64,000 nucleotides of DNA from Calidifontibacter indicus. GTDB lineage: Bacteria; Actinomycetota; Actinomycetes; Actinomycetales; Dermatophilaceae. The stretch covers positions 744,001 to 808,000 of the forward strand of contig NZ_QTUA01000001.1 of NCBI RefSeq assembly GCF_003386865.1, in the 5' to 3' direction. Of this stretch, positions 17,728 through 26,458 are shown in pieces; position 1 is the stretch's first letter, and each line of letters starts with the position of its first letter. Both the position numbers and the translations under genes were made by a program. A model generated the notes under the pieces. The model had not been told where the DNA came from. It did no database searches and saw only the letters and a program-made list of their open reading frames with translations.

Positions 17728-19044
17728 TCAGCCGGGGAAGGCGGGCAGCTGCGGCGCATACACCCACGCGTCCAACAGCTCGTCGATCGAGTGCCCCGTC
17801 TGCTGCAGGGCGAATGCCGCGAAGTCGGCCGTCGTCACGTTGCGCCCCGTGTAGGCGGCCACCCAGGCCGGCAGCAGCTTGAAGAACTCCACGTCGCCGA
17901 TGTACCGCCGGATCGCGTGCAGGGTCATCGCGCCGCGCTTGTAGACGCGGTCGTCGAAGACGTCGTCCTGACCGGGGTCGCCGAGCAGGAGGTCCTGCGG
18001 CTTGCGGGCGAGGCCGTCGTAGTGCTCGCGGGCACGCTCGTCGGTGGAGGGGCCGCCCGACTCCTGCGACCACAGCCACTCGGCGTAGCACGCGAAGCCC
18101 TCGTGCAACCAGATGTCCTTCAGCGTCGACATCGTGACCGCGTTGCCGAACCACTGGTGCGACAGTTCGTGGGCGATGAGGCGCTGCGCGTCCCAGCCGC
18201 GGTTGAGGAAGTTCGACCCGAAGATCGACAGCGACTGCGCCTCGAGCGGGATCTCCAGCGAATCGTCGGTGATCACGACCCGGTAGACCGGGAAGGGGTA
18301 GGGCCCGAAGGTGCGCACGAAGAAGTCGAACATCGCCGGCTGGTCGGCGAACGCCCGCTCGAAGGCGGCCCGCCGGGCCGGCGGCACCGCGGCACTCATC
18401 GGGACGTTCGCGGCCAGCGGCACCTCGACGTACCGCCCGATCTGGACGGTGGCCAGGTAAGGGGCCATCGGCTCGAACACCTGGTAGGTCCACACCACGC
18501 GTCCGGCGCGGCGGCGGGAGGCGGTGCGCACCCCGTTGCACACCACGAGGTAGTCGGGGTGGGTCGCGACGTTGATCGTGTAGGTGGCCTTGTTGGAGGC
18601 GCGGTCGTTGCACGGGAACCAGCTCGGGGCGCCGCCGGGCTGCGCCGCGACGATCGCGCCGTCGGTGAGCTCCTCCCAGCCGGCGTCTCCGACCTTGTCC
18701 TTCACCGTCGTCGGCACCCCGCGGTAGGCGATCGTCAGCTTCGCCTCGTCGCCCTTGCCGAGCTCCTTGGCCAGCTTCAACCGCAGCCGCGAGTCGCGGT
18801 GGGTGTAACGCGACACCTTCAGGCCGGAGATCTTCACGACCTTCAGTGCGTGCAGGTCGACCACGAGTTCGTCGGTCTTCTTCAGCGCGCGGACGTGCAG
18901 GGTCGCCTTGCCGGAGAGGTTGTTGTTCTCGATCGCGTAGTCGAGGTCGAGGTCGTAGTGGGTGACCTCGTAGGAGCTGTCGCCGTGTCCGGGCAGGTAG
19001 GGGTCGGTGAGGTTCTTCGAACCGTTCTTGCCGTTCGTACTCAC
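17728..19044 (-). CDS. M1-family metallo-aminopeptidase, short form
   Basis: Product of 438 aa, GTG start at 19042-19044. Zinc motif HELSHQWFGN with the third ligand in WLHEGFACY (HExxH-x18-E). The substrate-anchoring segment reads PLEAQSLSIFG in place of the classical GAMEN. The N-terminal beta domain (about 25-210) and catalytic domain are present; the large C-terminal domain of PepN (about 850 aa) is absent. No signal peptide is visible, so it is likely cytosolic. It releases N-terminal amino acids. Confidence 0.92.
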   Translation of the reverse strand: MSTNGKNGSKNLTDPYLPGHGDSSYEVTHYDLDLDYAIENNNLSGKATLHVRALKKTDELVVDLHALKVVKISGLKVSRYTHRDSRLRLKLAKELGKGDEAKLTIAYRGVPTTVKDKVGDAGWEELTDGAIVAAQPGGAPSWFPCNDRASNKATYTINVATHPDYLVVCNGVRTASRRRAGRVVWTYQVFEPMAPYLATVQIGRYVEVPLAANVPMSAAVPPARRAAFERAFADQPAMFDFFVRTFGPYPFPVYRVVITDDSLEIPLEAQSLSIFGSNFLNRGWDAQRLIAHELSHQWFGNAVTMSTLKDIWLHEGFACYAEWLWSQESGGPSTDERAREHYDGLARKPQDLLLGDPGQDDVFDDRVYKRGAMTLHAIRRYIGDVEFFKLLPAWVAAYTGRNVTTADFAAFALQQTGHSIDELLDAWVYAPQLPAFPG

Positions 19045-19104
19045 GCGCGAACTCCTACACCCGTAGTTAACGAAAGTGGTTGCAATAGCGACCGGTGCAC
19101 CGGG

Positions 19105-22100
19105 TCAGTCCTCCACCCACGGGCCGATCGGGTTGCCCAACCAGCGCGTCTTGTCCGGAACCGATTCGCCTCTCATCACCAATGACACCGGGCCGACGGT
19201 AGCCGACCGACCCAAGCTGGCGGCGGGCAGGATGACGCTGTGTGGGCCGAGGGTGGCGCCGTCCTTGAGCGTCACGGTGTCCATCGACAGCACCCGGTCG
19301 TGGAAGAGGTGGGTCTGCACCACGCACCCGCGGCCGACCGTGGCGCCGTCGCGCAGGTCGATGAGGTCGGCCTCGGGCAGCCAGTAGGTCTCGCACCACA
19401 CGCCGCGCCCGATCTTGGCGCCCATCGAACGCAGCCACAGGTTGAGCACCTGGGTGCCCGACGCGGAGCGGGCCAACCAGGGTGCGGCCAGCATCTCGAC
19501 GAAGGTGTCGGCCAACTCGTTGCGCCACACGAACGAGCTCCACAGCGGGTGCTCGCCGCGCTTGATGCGCCCGACCAGCAACCACTTGGACGCGGTCGCC
19601 AGGCCCGACGCGATCGCGCCGCCGACCATGAGTACCGGCCCGACGAGCACGAAGATCGCCCAGACGCCCCATCGGCGTTGGATCTCCAGCAGCAGGGCCG
19701 CCACCGCGACGCACAGCCCGAAGCCGAGCAGCACCGGCACGACGCGACACAGCTCCACCAGGGCGCGGGCGACGCGCAGCTTGCGGGCCGGGCGGAAGGT
19801 GCGGCTGTCGTCGGTCTTGCTCGACTCGCGGCGCAGCTTCACCGGCGGGCTGCCCAGCCAGGAGGTGCCCGATTTCGCCTTCATCGCCTTGGCCGGCGCC
19901 GCCGAGAGCACGGCGACGAGGCCGCGCTTGGGCACCTTGCGGCCCGGGGCGGCCATGCCGGAGTTGCCGAGGAAGGCGCGCTTGCCGACCTTGGTGCGGC
20001 CGACGACGAGGCGTCCGTCGTGCAGTTCGTAGGGCCCGACGAGGGTGTCGTCGGCGAGGAACGACGCCTCTCCCACGGTGACGAGCTTGGGGATCATCAG
20101 CACGGTCGACGCCTCGACGTCCTTGCCGATCGTCGCGCCGAGCGACCGCAACCAGGCGGGGGTGAGCGCGCTGGAGTAGAGCGGGAAGAGCCAGCCGCGG
20201 GCCTCGTCCATCAGTCGCAGCGTGCCCCACGCGCGCAGGGCCTGGCCGCTGTGCACGGGGTGCTCGCCCTCGGTCAGCCCGGCCTGCAGGATCCGCGCGA
20301 GCAGCCAGATGAGCAGGGTGAGCACGAGCATCCCGACCACGCCGCCGGCCACGACCATCGGCACCGCCATGGCCCACGCCGACCGGTCGCCGAGCACCAG
20401 AGCGCCGACGTAAACGGCTGCGGCAGTGGCGATCACGGGCAGGGCCGCGATGAGCCACGCCAGTGCGCCGTAGGCGAAGGTGAAGACCGGACGGTGCGGC
20501 GGGCGCTCGATCTCGCGCGTCTTGATCTTCGCGACCTCGGTGGCGGGCGCGCCGCTCCAGAACTCGTCGTCGGGGATGCGACCGAACACGCCGGAGCCGG
20601 GCGCGACCTCGCTGCCGCGGCCGACGATCGCGCCGGGCGTCAGCGTCGAGCGGGTGCCGACGCGGGCGCCGCGCATGATGTGCACCTCGCCGATGTGCAG
20701 TCGGTCGCCGTCGAGCCAGTGACCGGAGAGGTCGACCTCGGGTTCGATCGACGCGTTCGCACCCACGTGCAGCAGGCCGGTGACCGGCGGGATGGTGTGC
20801 ATGTCGGCGTCCTTGCCGATCTTCGCGCCGAGCAACCGGGCGTAGGTGCGCATCCACGGCGCGCTCGACAACTGCGTCGCGCCCGACTCGTCGGCGATCT
20901 TCTCGGCCAACCACAGCCGCATGTGCACCTTGCCGCCGCGCGGGTAGTTGCCCGGGCCGATGCCGCTCATCGTGAGCCGAATCAGGCCTGTTGCCAGCAG
21001 GATTCGTCCGGGCGGCGTGAGCATCACGAGGCCGGTGACGATGATCAGCCACCACGGCGCGGTGGGCAGGTCGCGGTCGACGACGGACGCGGTCAGCTTG
21101 GTGCCGAGCAGCAGCCAGGCCACCCACCGCAGACCGGCGAGGGCGCGGGTGCCGAGCAGTCCGACGTGCTGGCCGAGCTGGGCCTTGAGCGGCGTGGGTG
21201 GGACGGTGCGCTCCCGCAAGTTCGCCGGCGCAGACATCGAATCAAGTTGCGCGGCAAGGGCGCCCACCGTCGGGTAGTCGTAGATGTCGGCGACGGTGAC
21301 CTCGGGGTGGGTCTCGCGCAGCCGCGACACGAGCTGGGCCGCGGTGAGGCTGCCACCGCCCGCCTCGAAGAAGTCGTCCTTCGGGGAGGCGACGACGACA
21401 CCCATCACTTCGAGCCACAGATCCGCGACGAGTTTCACGGTGCCGTCGAGTTCCTCGGCCTGCTGGCCGGCCGGACGCAGGGTCGGCACCGGCCAAGGGA
21501 GTGCGTCGCGGTCGATCTTGCCGCTGGTGCGGGTGGGCAGCGTGTCGACCTCGGCGAGGCGCGGCACCATCGTGGCCGGGAGTTCGGCGCGCAGTTGCTC
21601 CATCGCCGTCGACAGGTCGAAGTCGGGCTGGGTGGTCAGGTAACCGACGAGGATCTTGTTGCCGGTGCTGGTGGCCCTGATCGCGGACGCTCCGCCGGCG
21701 ACGCCCGGCAGGGCCGTCAGGGCGGCGTCGATCTCGCCCAGTTCGATGCGGCGTCCGCCGAGTTTGATCTGGTCGTCGGCCCGGCCGGCGAACAGCAGGC
21801 CGGCGGAGTCCTTCACGACGTGGTCGCCCGAGCGGTAGGCGCGCTCCCAGCCGAGCGTCGGCATCGGGGCGTACTTCTCGGCGTCCTTCTCCGGGTCGAG
21901 GTAACGGGCCAGGCCGACGCCGCCGATGATCAGCTCGCCGGTCTCGCCCTCGGCGACCGGGTTTGCGTCGGTGTCGACGACCTCGAGGTCCCAGCCGTCG
22001 AGCGGCAGACCGATGCGCACCGGTCCCTCGCCGGTCAACTGCGCGCCGCACGCGACAACCGTGGCCTCGGTGGGGCCGTAGGTGTTCCAGATCTCGCGGG

Positions 22101-22938
22101 TGGCGGTGGCATACCGGGTGCCGAGCTCGGGCGGGCAGGCCTCACCGCCGAGGATCAGCAGGCGCACCTTCGCCAACGCCTCGCTCGGCCACAGCGCCAG
22201 CAGCGTCGGAACGGTCGAGACGACCGTGATGTCGTTGGCGACCAGCCACGGGCCGAGGTCCATGCCCGACTTCACCAGCGAACGCGGCGCGGGCACGAGG
22301 CAGGCGCCGTAGCGCCAGGCCAGCCACATCTCCTCGCACGACGCGTCGAACGCGACAGACAGGCCCGCCATCACCCGGTCGTCGGGGCCGATCGGGTCGC
22401 CCTGCAGGAACATCCGCGACTCGGCGTCGACGAACGCGGCCGCGTTGCGGTGGGTGACCGCCACGCCCTTCGGCTTACCGGTCGATCCCGAGGTGAAGAT
22501 GATCCAGGCGTCGTCGTCGACCGTCGGTTCTTCCAGCCCGCGCGGCGAACGCCCTTGCGCCGCGAGCAGTTCCAGCGCCAAGTCATCACCGAGGACGCCC
22601 GCCACGTCGGCCTCGCCGAACACCGTGCGCGCCCGCTCGTCGGGGTCGTCGGCGTCGACCGGCACGTAGGCCGCGCCGGCCGAGATGATGCCGAGGATCG
22701 CGACGTAGAGGTCGGTGGTGCCCGACTTGATGCGCACGCCCACCCGGTCGCCGCGTCCGATGCCCGCCTCGGCGAGGGTTTCGGCGAGCTCGGTGACCTG
22801 ATCGTGCAGCTCGGAGTAGGTCAGCACCACGCGGCCGTTGTCGATGGCCGCGGCGTCCGGACACTCCTGCGCCGTCTCGGTGAGGATGTCGACGAGGGTT
22901 CGGGGCGACGGTGCGAGGTCGCCACGCAGCAAGGTCAC
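19105..22938 (-). CDS. Pls/PosA-type non-ribosomal peptide synthetase, membrane-bound
   Basis: Product of 1277 aa, GTG start at 22936-22938. The adenylation domain (about 1-500) has IIFTSGSTGKPKGV, WNTYGPTEATV, YRSGDHVVKD and LPTRTSGKID. A carrier domain follows (FEAGGGSLTAAQLVSRL, serine for phosphopantetheine). The remaining 680 residues hold six membrane segments alternating with three soluble parts containing hexapeptide-repeat (left-handed helix) stretches such as GANASIEPEVDLSG and RDGATVGRGCVV. This is the layout of epsilon-poly-L-lysine synthetase and PosA relatives (Pls is about 1300 aa). There is no condensation or thioesterase domain. The monomer cannot be told from the sequence. 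Confidence 0.9.
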   Translation of the reverse strand: MTLLRGDLAPSPRTLVDILTETAQECPDAAAIDNGRVVLTYSELHDQVTELAETLAEAGIGRGDRVGVRIKSGTTDLYVAILGIISAGAAYVPVDADDPDERARTVFGEADVAGVLGDDLALELLAAQGRSPRGLEEPTVDDDAWIIFTSGSTGKPKGVAVTHRNAAAFVDAESRMFLQGDPIGPDDRVMAGLSVAFDASCEEMWLAWRYGACLVPAPRSLVKSGMDLGPWLVANDITVVSTVPTLLALWPSEALAKVRLLILGGEACPPELGTRYATATREIWNTYGPTEATVVACGAQLTGEGPVRIGLPLDGWDLEVVDTDANPVAEGETGELIIGGVGLARYLDPEKDAEKYAPMPTLGWERAYRSGDHVVKDSAGLLFAGRADDQIKLGGRRIELGEIDAALTALPGVAGGASAIRATSTGNKILVGYLTTQPDFDLSTAMEQLRAELPATMVPRLAEVDTLPTRTSGKIDRDALPWPVPTLRPAGQQAEELDGTVKLVADLWLEVMGVVVASPKDDFFEAGGGSLTAAQLVSRLRETHPEVTVADIYDYPTVGALAAQLDSMSAPANLRERTVPPTPLKAQLGQHVGLLGTRALAGLRWVAWLLLGTKLTASVVDRDLPTAPWWLIIVTGLVMLTPPGRILLATGLIRLTMSGIGPGNYPRGGKVHMRLWLAEKIADESGATQLSSAPWMRTYARLLGAKIGKDADMHTIPPVTGLLHVGANASIEPEVDLSGHWLDGDRLHIGEVHIMRGARVGTRSTLTPGAIVGRGSEVAPGSGVFGRIPDDEFWSGAPATEVAKIKTREIERPPHRPVFTFAYGALAWLIAALPVIATAAAVYVGALVLGDRSAWAMAVPMVVAGGVVGMLVLTLLIWLLARILQAGLTEGEHPVHSGQALRAWGTLRLMDEARGWLFPLYSSALTPAWLRSLGATIGKDVEASTVLMIPKLVTVGEASFLADDTLVGPYELHDGRLVVGRTKVGKRAFLGNSGMAAPGRKVPKRGLVAVLSAAPAKAMKAKSGTSWLGSPPVKLRRESSKTDDSRTFRPARKLRVARALVELCRVVPVLLGFGLCVAVAALLLEIQRRWGVWAIFVLVGPVLMVGGAIASGLATASKWLLVGRIKRGEHPLWSSFVWRNELADTFVEMLAAPWLARSASGTQVLNLWLRSMGAKIGRGVWCETYWLPEADLIDLRDGATVGRGCVVQTHLFHDRVLSMDTVTLKDGATLGPHSVILPAASLGRSATVGPVSLVMRGESVPDKTRWLGNPIGPWVED

Positions 22939-23090
22939 GGGTGATTGTCACTTTCGTCCGCTGGGATGCGAGGGACAGTGTCTCGCAAGCAGATGAACAG
23001 CTGGCAACGTGATCTCACGATGCCACCGTGGGTCTGGCGCCGGGCGTCTCGATGCCGGGGGCGTCGCACGTCTGGATGGCCGGCGGTGGG

Positions 23091-23435
23091 TCAGTGGCCG
23101 ATGTCGAGGAAGTCGGCCAGCCAGCGGCGCACGTCGATCATCGTCGCGTCGTCGACGGTGCCGACCCGTTTGGTGATGCGCCGTCGGTCGATCGTGCGGG
23201 GTTGCTCGGTCATGGCGAAGGACGTCTGCTCAATGCCCACGTCGCCGCTGAGTCGCACGTGGTTGGGAAGTGCTCGGTCGCGGGTCGTGACCGGCAGCAC
23301 CACGACGATGTTGGGCACGCTCGCCAGGTAGTCGTCGCTCGCGATGACCAGGGCCGGTCGATGGCCGGCCTGCTCCGATCCGACGACCGGGTTGAGATTC
23401 ACCCACACGACCTCGCCACATGCGAGGTCAGGCAT
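23091..23435 (-). CDS. MazF/PemK-type toxin
   Basis: Product of 114 aa with the family start GEVVWVNLNPVVGSEQAGHRPALVIASDD and the core IVVVLPVTTRDR; the arginines and VGSEQAGHRP loop fit MazF endoribonucleases. The ATG at 23433-23435 overlaps the end of the antitoxin gene by 8 bases. It would cut mRNA when the antitoxin is degraded. Confidence 0.88.
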   Translation of the reverse strand: MPDLACGEVVWVNLNPVVGSEQAGHRPALVIASDDYLASVPNIVVVLPVTTRDRALPNHVRLSGDVGIEQTSFAMTEQPRTIDRRRITKRVGTVDDATMIDVRRWLADFLDIGH

Positions 23436-23664
23436 TGTCCAGCCCGTCGAGGTTGGTGGCGTCCCATTCGGCCGTCTGCGACGCGTGGTCGTCGGCGGCG
23501 AGTTGGCTGTACGCCAAGCGCACCGTCTCGAACCGGCGCTCCCGATCGTCGGCGTCGAGAAGCGCTTCGACGAGGGCGCCCGGGGTCATCCCACGCTCGC
23601 GGGCCCGCGCGTTGATGCGGTCGCGGGTGCTCGGGCTGAGCTTGATCGTGGTTGTGGCGGCCAT
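23428..23664 (-). CDS. Antitoxin of the MazF-type module
   Basis: Product of 78 aa. The N-terminus TTIKLSPSTRDRINARARERGMTPGALVEALLDADDRE is a ribbon-helix-helix type DNA-binding region, followed by an acidic tail (QTAEWDATNLDGLDNA) that should cover the toxin. ATG at 23662-23664. Just upstream (23695-23702) a GGTATACC palindrome may be the operator. Confidence 0.85.
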   Translation of the reverse strand: MAATTTIKLSPSTRDRINARARERGMTPGALVEALLDADDRERRFETVRLAYSQLAADDHASQTAEWDATNLDGLDNA

Positions 23665-23779
23665 GTCTCCAAGGTAGCGGATGCGAATACGTTCGGTATA
23701 CCTGTACATATGGTTCGTCGGACGAGCTGAACCCGGTTCACCTCTCGTCCGATTTGCGCTGCTCCATACGATTGACCCC

Positions 23780-25534
23780 ATGGTGGATCCCGTTGTCGCA
23801 TTGACCGAACACGTCCAGCAGGCCATGGCGGCCGGGCTGGGCGCCGAGTTCGCGCAGGCAGACCCGGTGATCCGTCCGGCCAACAAGAAGCAGACGGACG
23901 CCGATCTTCAGGTCAACGCCGCGATGGCGCTGGCGAAGAAGGCCGGCCGCAAGCCGCGCGAGGTGGCGCAGGCGATCGTCGACCACCTCGACGCGCCCGA
24001 CCTCGTCGAGTCGGTCGAGATCGCCGGCCCGGGCTTCCTCAACGTGACGCTGAAGTCGCAGTGGATCGCCGCCGCCGCGGCGTCGATGATCGGCGACCCG
24101 TCGTTGGGCATGACTGCGCCGCAACAGGAAACGATCGTCATCGACTACTCCTCGCCGAACGCCGCGAAGGAGATGCACGTCGCCCACCTGCGCACCACGG
24201 TTGTCGGCGACTCCCTCGCCCGCACGATGGAGTTCCTCGGGCACAAGGTCATCCGGCAGAACCACCTGGGCGACTGGGGCACCGCGTTCGGCATGCTCGT
24301 CGAGCACCTGCTCGAGGTGGGCGAGGGCAGCGACGAGGCGAAGCTGCTGCTCACCGACCCGAACGCGTTCTACCGGGCCGCGCGGGCGAAGTTCGACGCG
24401 TCCGACAAGGGCGAGGTCGACAGCGATTTCGCCACTCGGGCACGTGCCCGCGTCGCGACCCTGCAGGGCGGCGACCCCGAGAGCCTGCGGCTGTGGCGGG
24501 AGATCCTCGAGCTGACCAAGGGCTACCTGCGCCGCGTCTACGACGAACTCGACATCACGCTCACCGACGACGACATCGCCGGGGAGTCGTCGTACAACGA
24601 CGAGCTCGCCGAGGTGTGCCAGACCATGGAGGAAAAGGGCCTCGCGGTGATGAGCGACGGTGCGCTGTGCGTCTTCCAGGACGAGTTCACCGGACGCGAC
24701 GACAAGCCGGTGCCGCTGATCATCCGCAAGTCGGACGGCGGTTACGGCTACGCCACCACCGACCTGGCCACGATCCGACGGCGCTCGCTGCAGATGCACG
24801 CCGACCGGGCGCTCTACGTCGTCGGGGCCCCGCAGAACCTCCACTTCCGGATGGTGTGGGCCGCCGCCGACAAGGCGGGCTGGATCAAGGGCACCGAGCC
24901 GATCCACGTGCAGATCGGCAATGTCGTCGGCACCGACGGCAAGATCCTCAAGACCCGTTCGGGCGACCTCGTGTCGTTGCAGTCGCTGGTCGACGCCGCG
25001 CTGGAGCGGGCGGCGACAGTGGTTGCCGAGTCGCGTCCGGAGCTGGACGAGCAGACCCGCGCCACCATCGCCCACCAGGTCGGGGTCGCCGCGATCAAGT
25101 ACGCCGACCTGTCGGTCAGCCACGACTCCGGCTACACCTTCGACCTCGACCGGATGGTCGCCTTCCAGGGCAACACCGGGCCCTACCTGCAGTACGCGAC
25201 GGCCCGCATCCGGTCGATCCTGGGCAAGGCCGACGCCGCCGACCCGCGCGGACCGATCGTGCTCACCGAGCCGGCCGAGCGCGAACTCGCGCTCAAGGCA
25301 CTCGAATTCGGCGCAGTCGTCAACCAGGTGGGCGAGACCCTCGAGCCGCACAAGCTCGCCGCGTACCTCTTCGAGTTGGCCACCGCGTTCACCAGCTTCT
25401 ACGAGGCCTGCCCGGTGCTCAAGGCCGACGACCCCGCGGTGCGCGACTCGCGTCTCGCGCTGTGCCGGCTGACGCTTGAGGTGCTCACCCGCGGGCTGTC
25501 GTTGCTGGGCATCGAGGCGCCCGAGCAGATGTAG
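23780..25534 (+). CDS. argS: Arginyl-tRNA synthetase
   Basis: Product of 584 aa, normal for ArgRS. The HIGH-type motif reads SSPNAAKEMHVAHLRTTVVGDS, there is a TRSDGGYGYATTDLATI-like segment (KSDGGYGYATTDL), and a GTDGKILKTRSGDLV loop replaces KMSKS as in many ArgRS. It ends with the anticodon-binding DALR domain and the conserved LSLLGIEAPEQM. ATG at 23780 fits the family N-terminus; the longer open frame upstream has no similarity. It charges tRNA-Arg. Confidence 0.96.
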   Translation: MVDPVVALTEHVQQAMAAGLGAEFAQADPVIRPANKKQTDADLQVNAAMALAKKAGRKPREVAQAIVDHLDAPDLVESVEIAGPGFLNVTLKSQWIAAAAASMIGDPSLGMTAPQQETIVIDYSSPNAAKEMHVAHLRTTVVGDSLARTMEFLGHKVIRQNHLGDWGTAFGMLVEHLLEVGEGSDEAKLLLTDPNAFYRAARAKFDASDKGEVDSDFATRARARVATLQGGDPESLRLWREILELTKGYLRRVYDELDITLTDDDIAGESSYNDELAEVCQTMEEKGLAVMSDGALCVFQDEFTGRDDKPVPLIIRKSDGGYGYATTDLATIRRRSLQMHADRALYVVGAPQNLHFRMVWAAADKAGWIKGTEPIHVQIGNVVGTDGKILKTRSGDLVSLQSLVDAALERAATVVAESRPELDEQTRATIAHQVGVAAIKYADLSVSHDSGYTFDLDRMVAFQGNTGPYLQYATARIRSILGKADAADPRGPIVLTEPAERELALKALEFGAVVNQVGETLEPHKLAAYLFELATAFTSFYEACPVLKADDPAVRDSRLALCRLTLEVLTRGLSLLGIEAPEQM

Positions 25535-25536
25535 TC

Positions 25537-26355
25537 ATGAACGTCCTCGGGTGCGAGCGCGGGCAAACGTCGCACGAGACGACGTTCGGCAAGGTTGTGC
25601 GGACGGTGTGGTCGACGACCGAGTTCGTGGTCGATGACGTGCCGCTACGCGGACTGCTGGATCCGCACCTCGACCATCCCCAGCTCGTATCGGTGTTCGA
25701 CACCTGGCCGGCAAGCGATGCCGAGAAGGTCATGCGGCTCGGCGACTTCCCTGAGCAGCACTGGCCGGGCATCGGGCGGATCCCGGTGCTGATGTGCCCA
25801 TGCGGAGATCCGTACTGCGGCGCCTTCACCTGTCGGCTCGGGACCGACGGCGACACGGTGACGTGGAGTAATTGGGCCTTCGAGGACTTTGCCAATACGG
25901 CAGAGTCACTGCCACTGGTACCGGATTACATGTTCTCGGCCGCTCAGTACGGGGCGCTGATCGATCGCGTGTTGGCACAGCTTGAGGCGCCGTCCCAACC
26001 GCTCACCGTCGTGGAGGGTGCGTGGCGTAGGCGCAGCGTGTTGAGCAGGATCCTCCGGCGACGGACGTCGGAAGCCGACGAGGCCCTTCACTGGCTGGAC
26101 GCGCGTGCGGTGCGGCCGTCGCTGGCCGACCCAGGCGGCGCTTCGGCGAGCTACCTCGATTTCCTCGAAGACCTGGAGTTGTGTCAGGCGGACTTCGCCG
26201 CGACCGGCCTGCACGTGCCGCCGGCGGCGCGGCCCGAGACGCTGAACAGGTTGCGTCGCATTCTGCAATCGCCGCACAGCATCAGCCTGCCGACGAAGAC
26301 ACTCTGGGCGGTGCGTTGGCTCGCCGACCACTTGGCGGCGTCCAGTCGCGATTGA
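25537..26355 (+). CDS. Uncharacterised protein with a CPCGDPYCG motif
   Basis: Product of 272 aa beginning 2 bases after argS, so probably cotranscribed. The middle holds RIPVLMCPCGDPYCGAFTCRL with cysteines at about 87, 89, 94 and 99, suggesting a metal site or a redox-active cluster. A Trp-rich stretch WSNWAFEDF follows. The C-terminal half is helical and charged, with no recognised motif. No signal peptide or membrane segment. I do not recognise the family function. Confidence 0.75.
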   Translation: MNVLGCERGQTSHETTFGKVVRTVWSTTEFVVDDVPLRGLLDPHLDHPQLVSVFDTWPASDAEKVMRLGDFPEQHWPGIGRIPVLMCPCGDPYCGAFTCRLGTDGDTVTWSNWAFEDFANTAESLPLVPDYMFSAAQYGALIDRVLAQLEAPSQPLTVVEGAWRRRSVLSRILRRRTSEADEALHWLDARAVRPSLADPGGASASYLDFLEDLELCQADFAATGLHVPPAARPETLNRLRRILQSPHSISLPTKTLWAVRWLADHLAASSRD

Positions 26356-26382
26356 GCGCAGAACGTTGACCGATACAACTCC

Positions 26383-26426
26383 AAAGCACTGAGGGAACTC
26401 CGGATATGGAGTTCCCTCAGTGCTTT
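26383..26426. terminator. Long bidirectional terminator hairpin
   Basis: A perfect 19-base stem (26383-26401 with 26408-26426), loop GGATAT, flanked by AAA on one side and TTT on the other. It lies between the convergent CPCG gene and the lipoprotein gene. Confidence 0.92.
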
Positions 26427-26458
26427 CGGATTGCCTCAGCGACCCGAGGCGGACGGTG

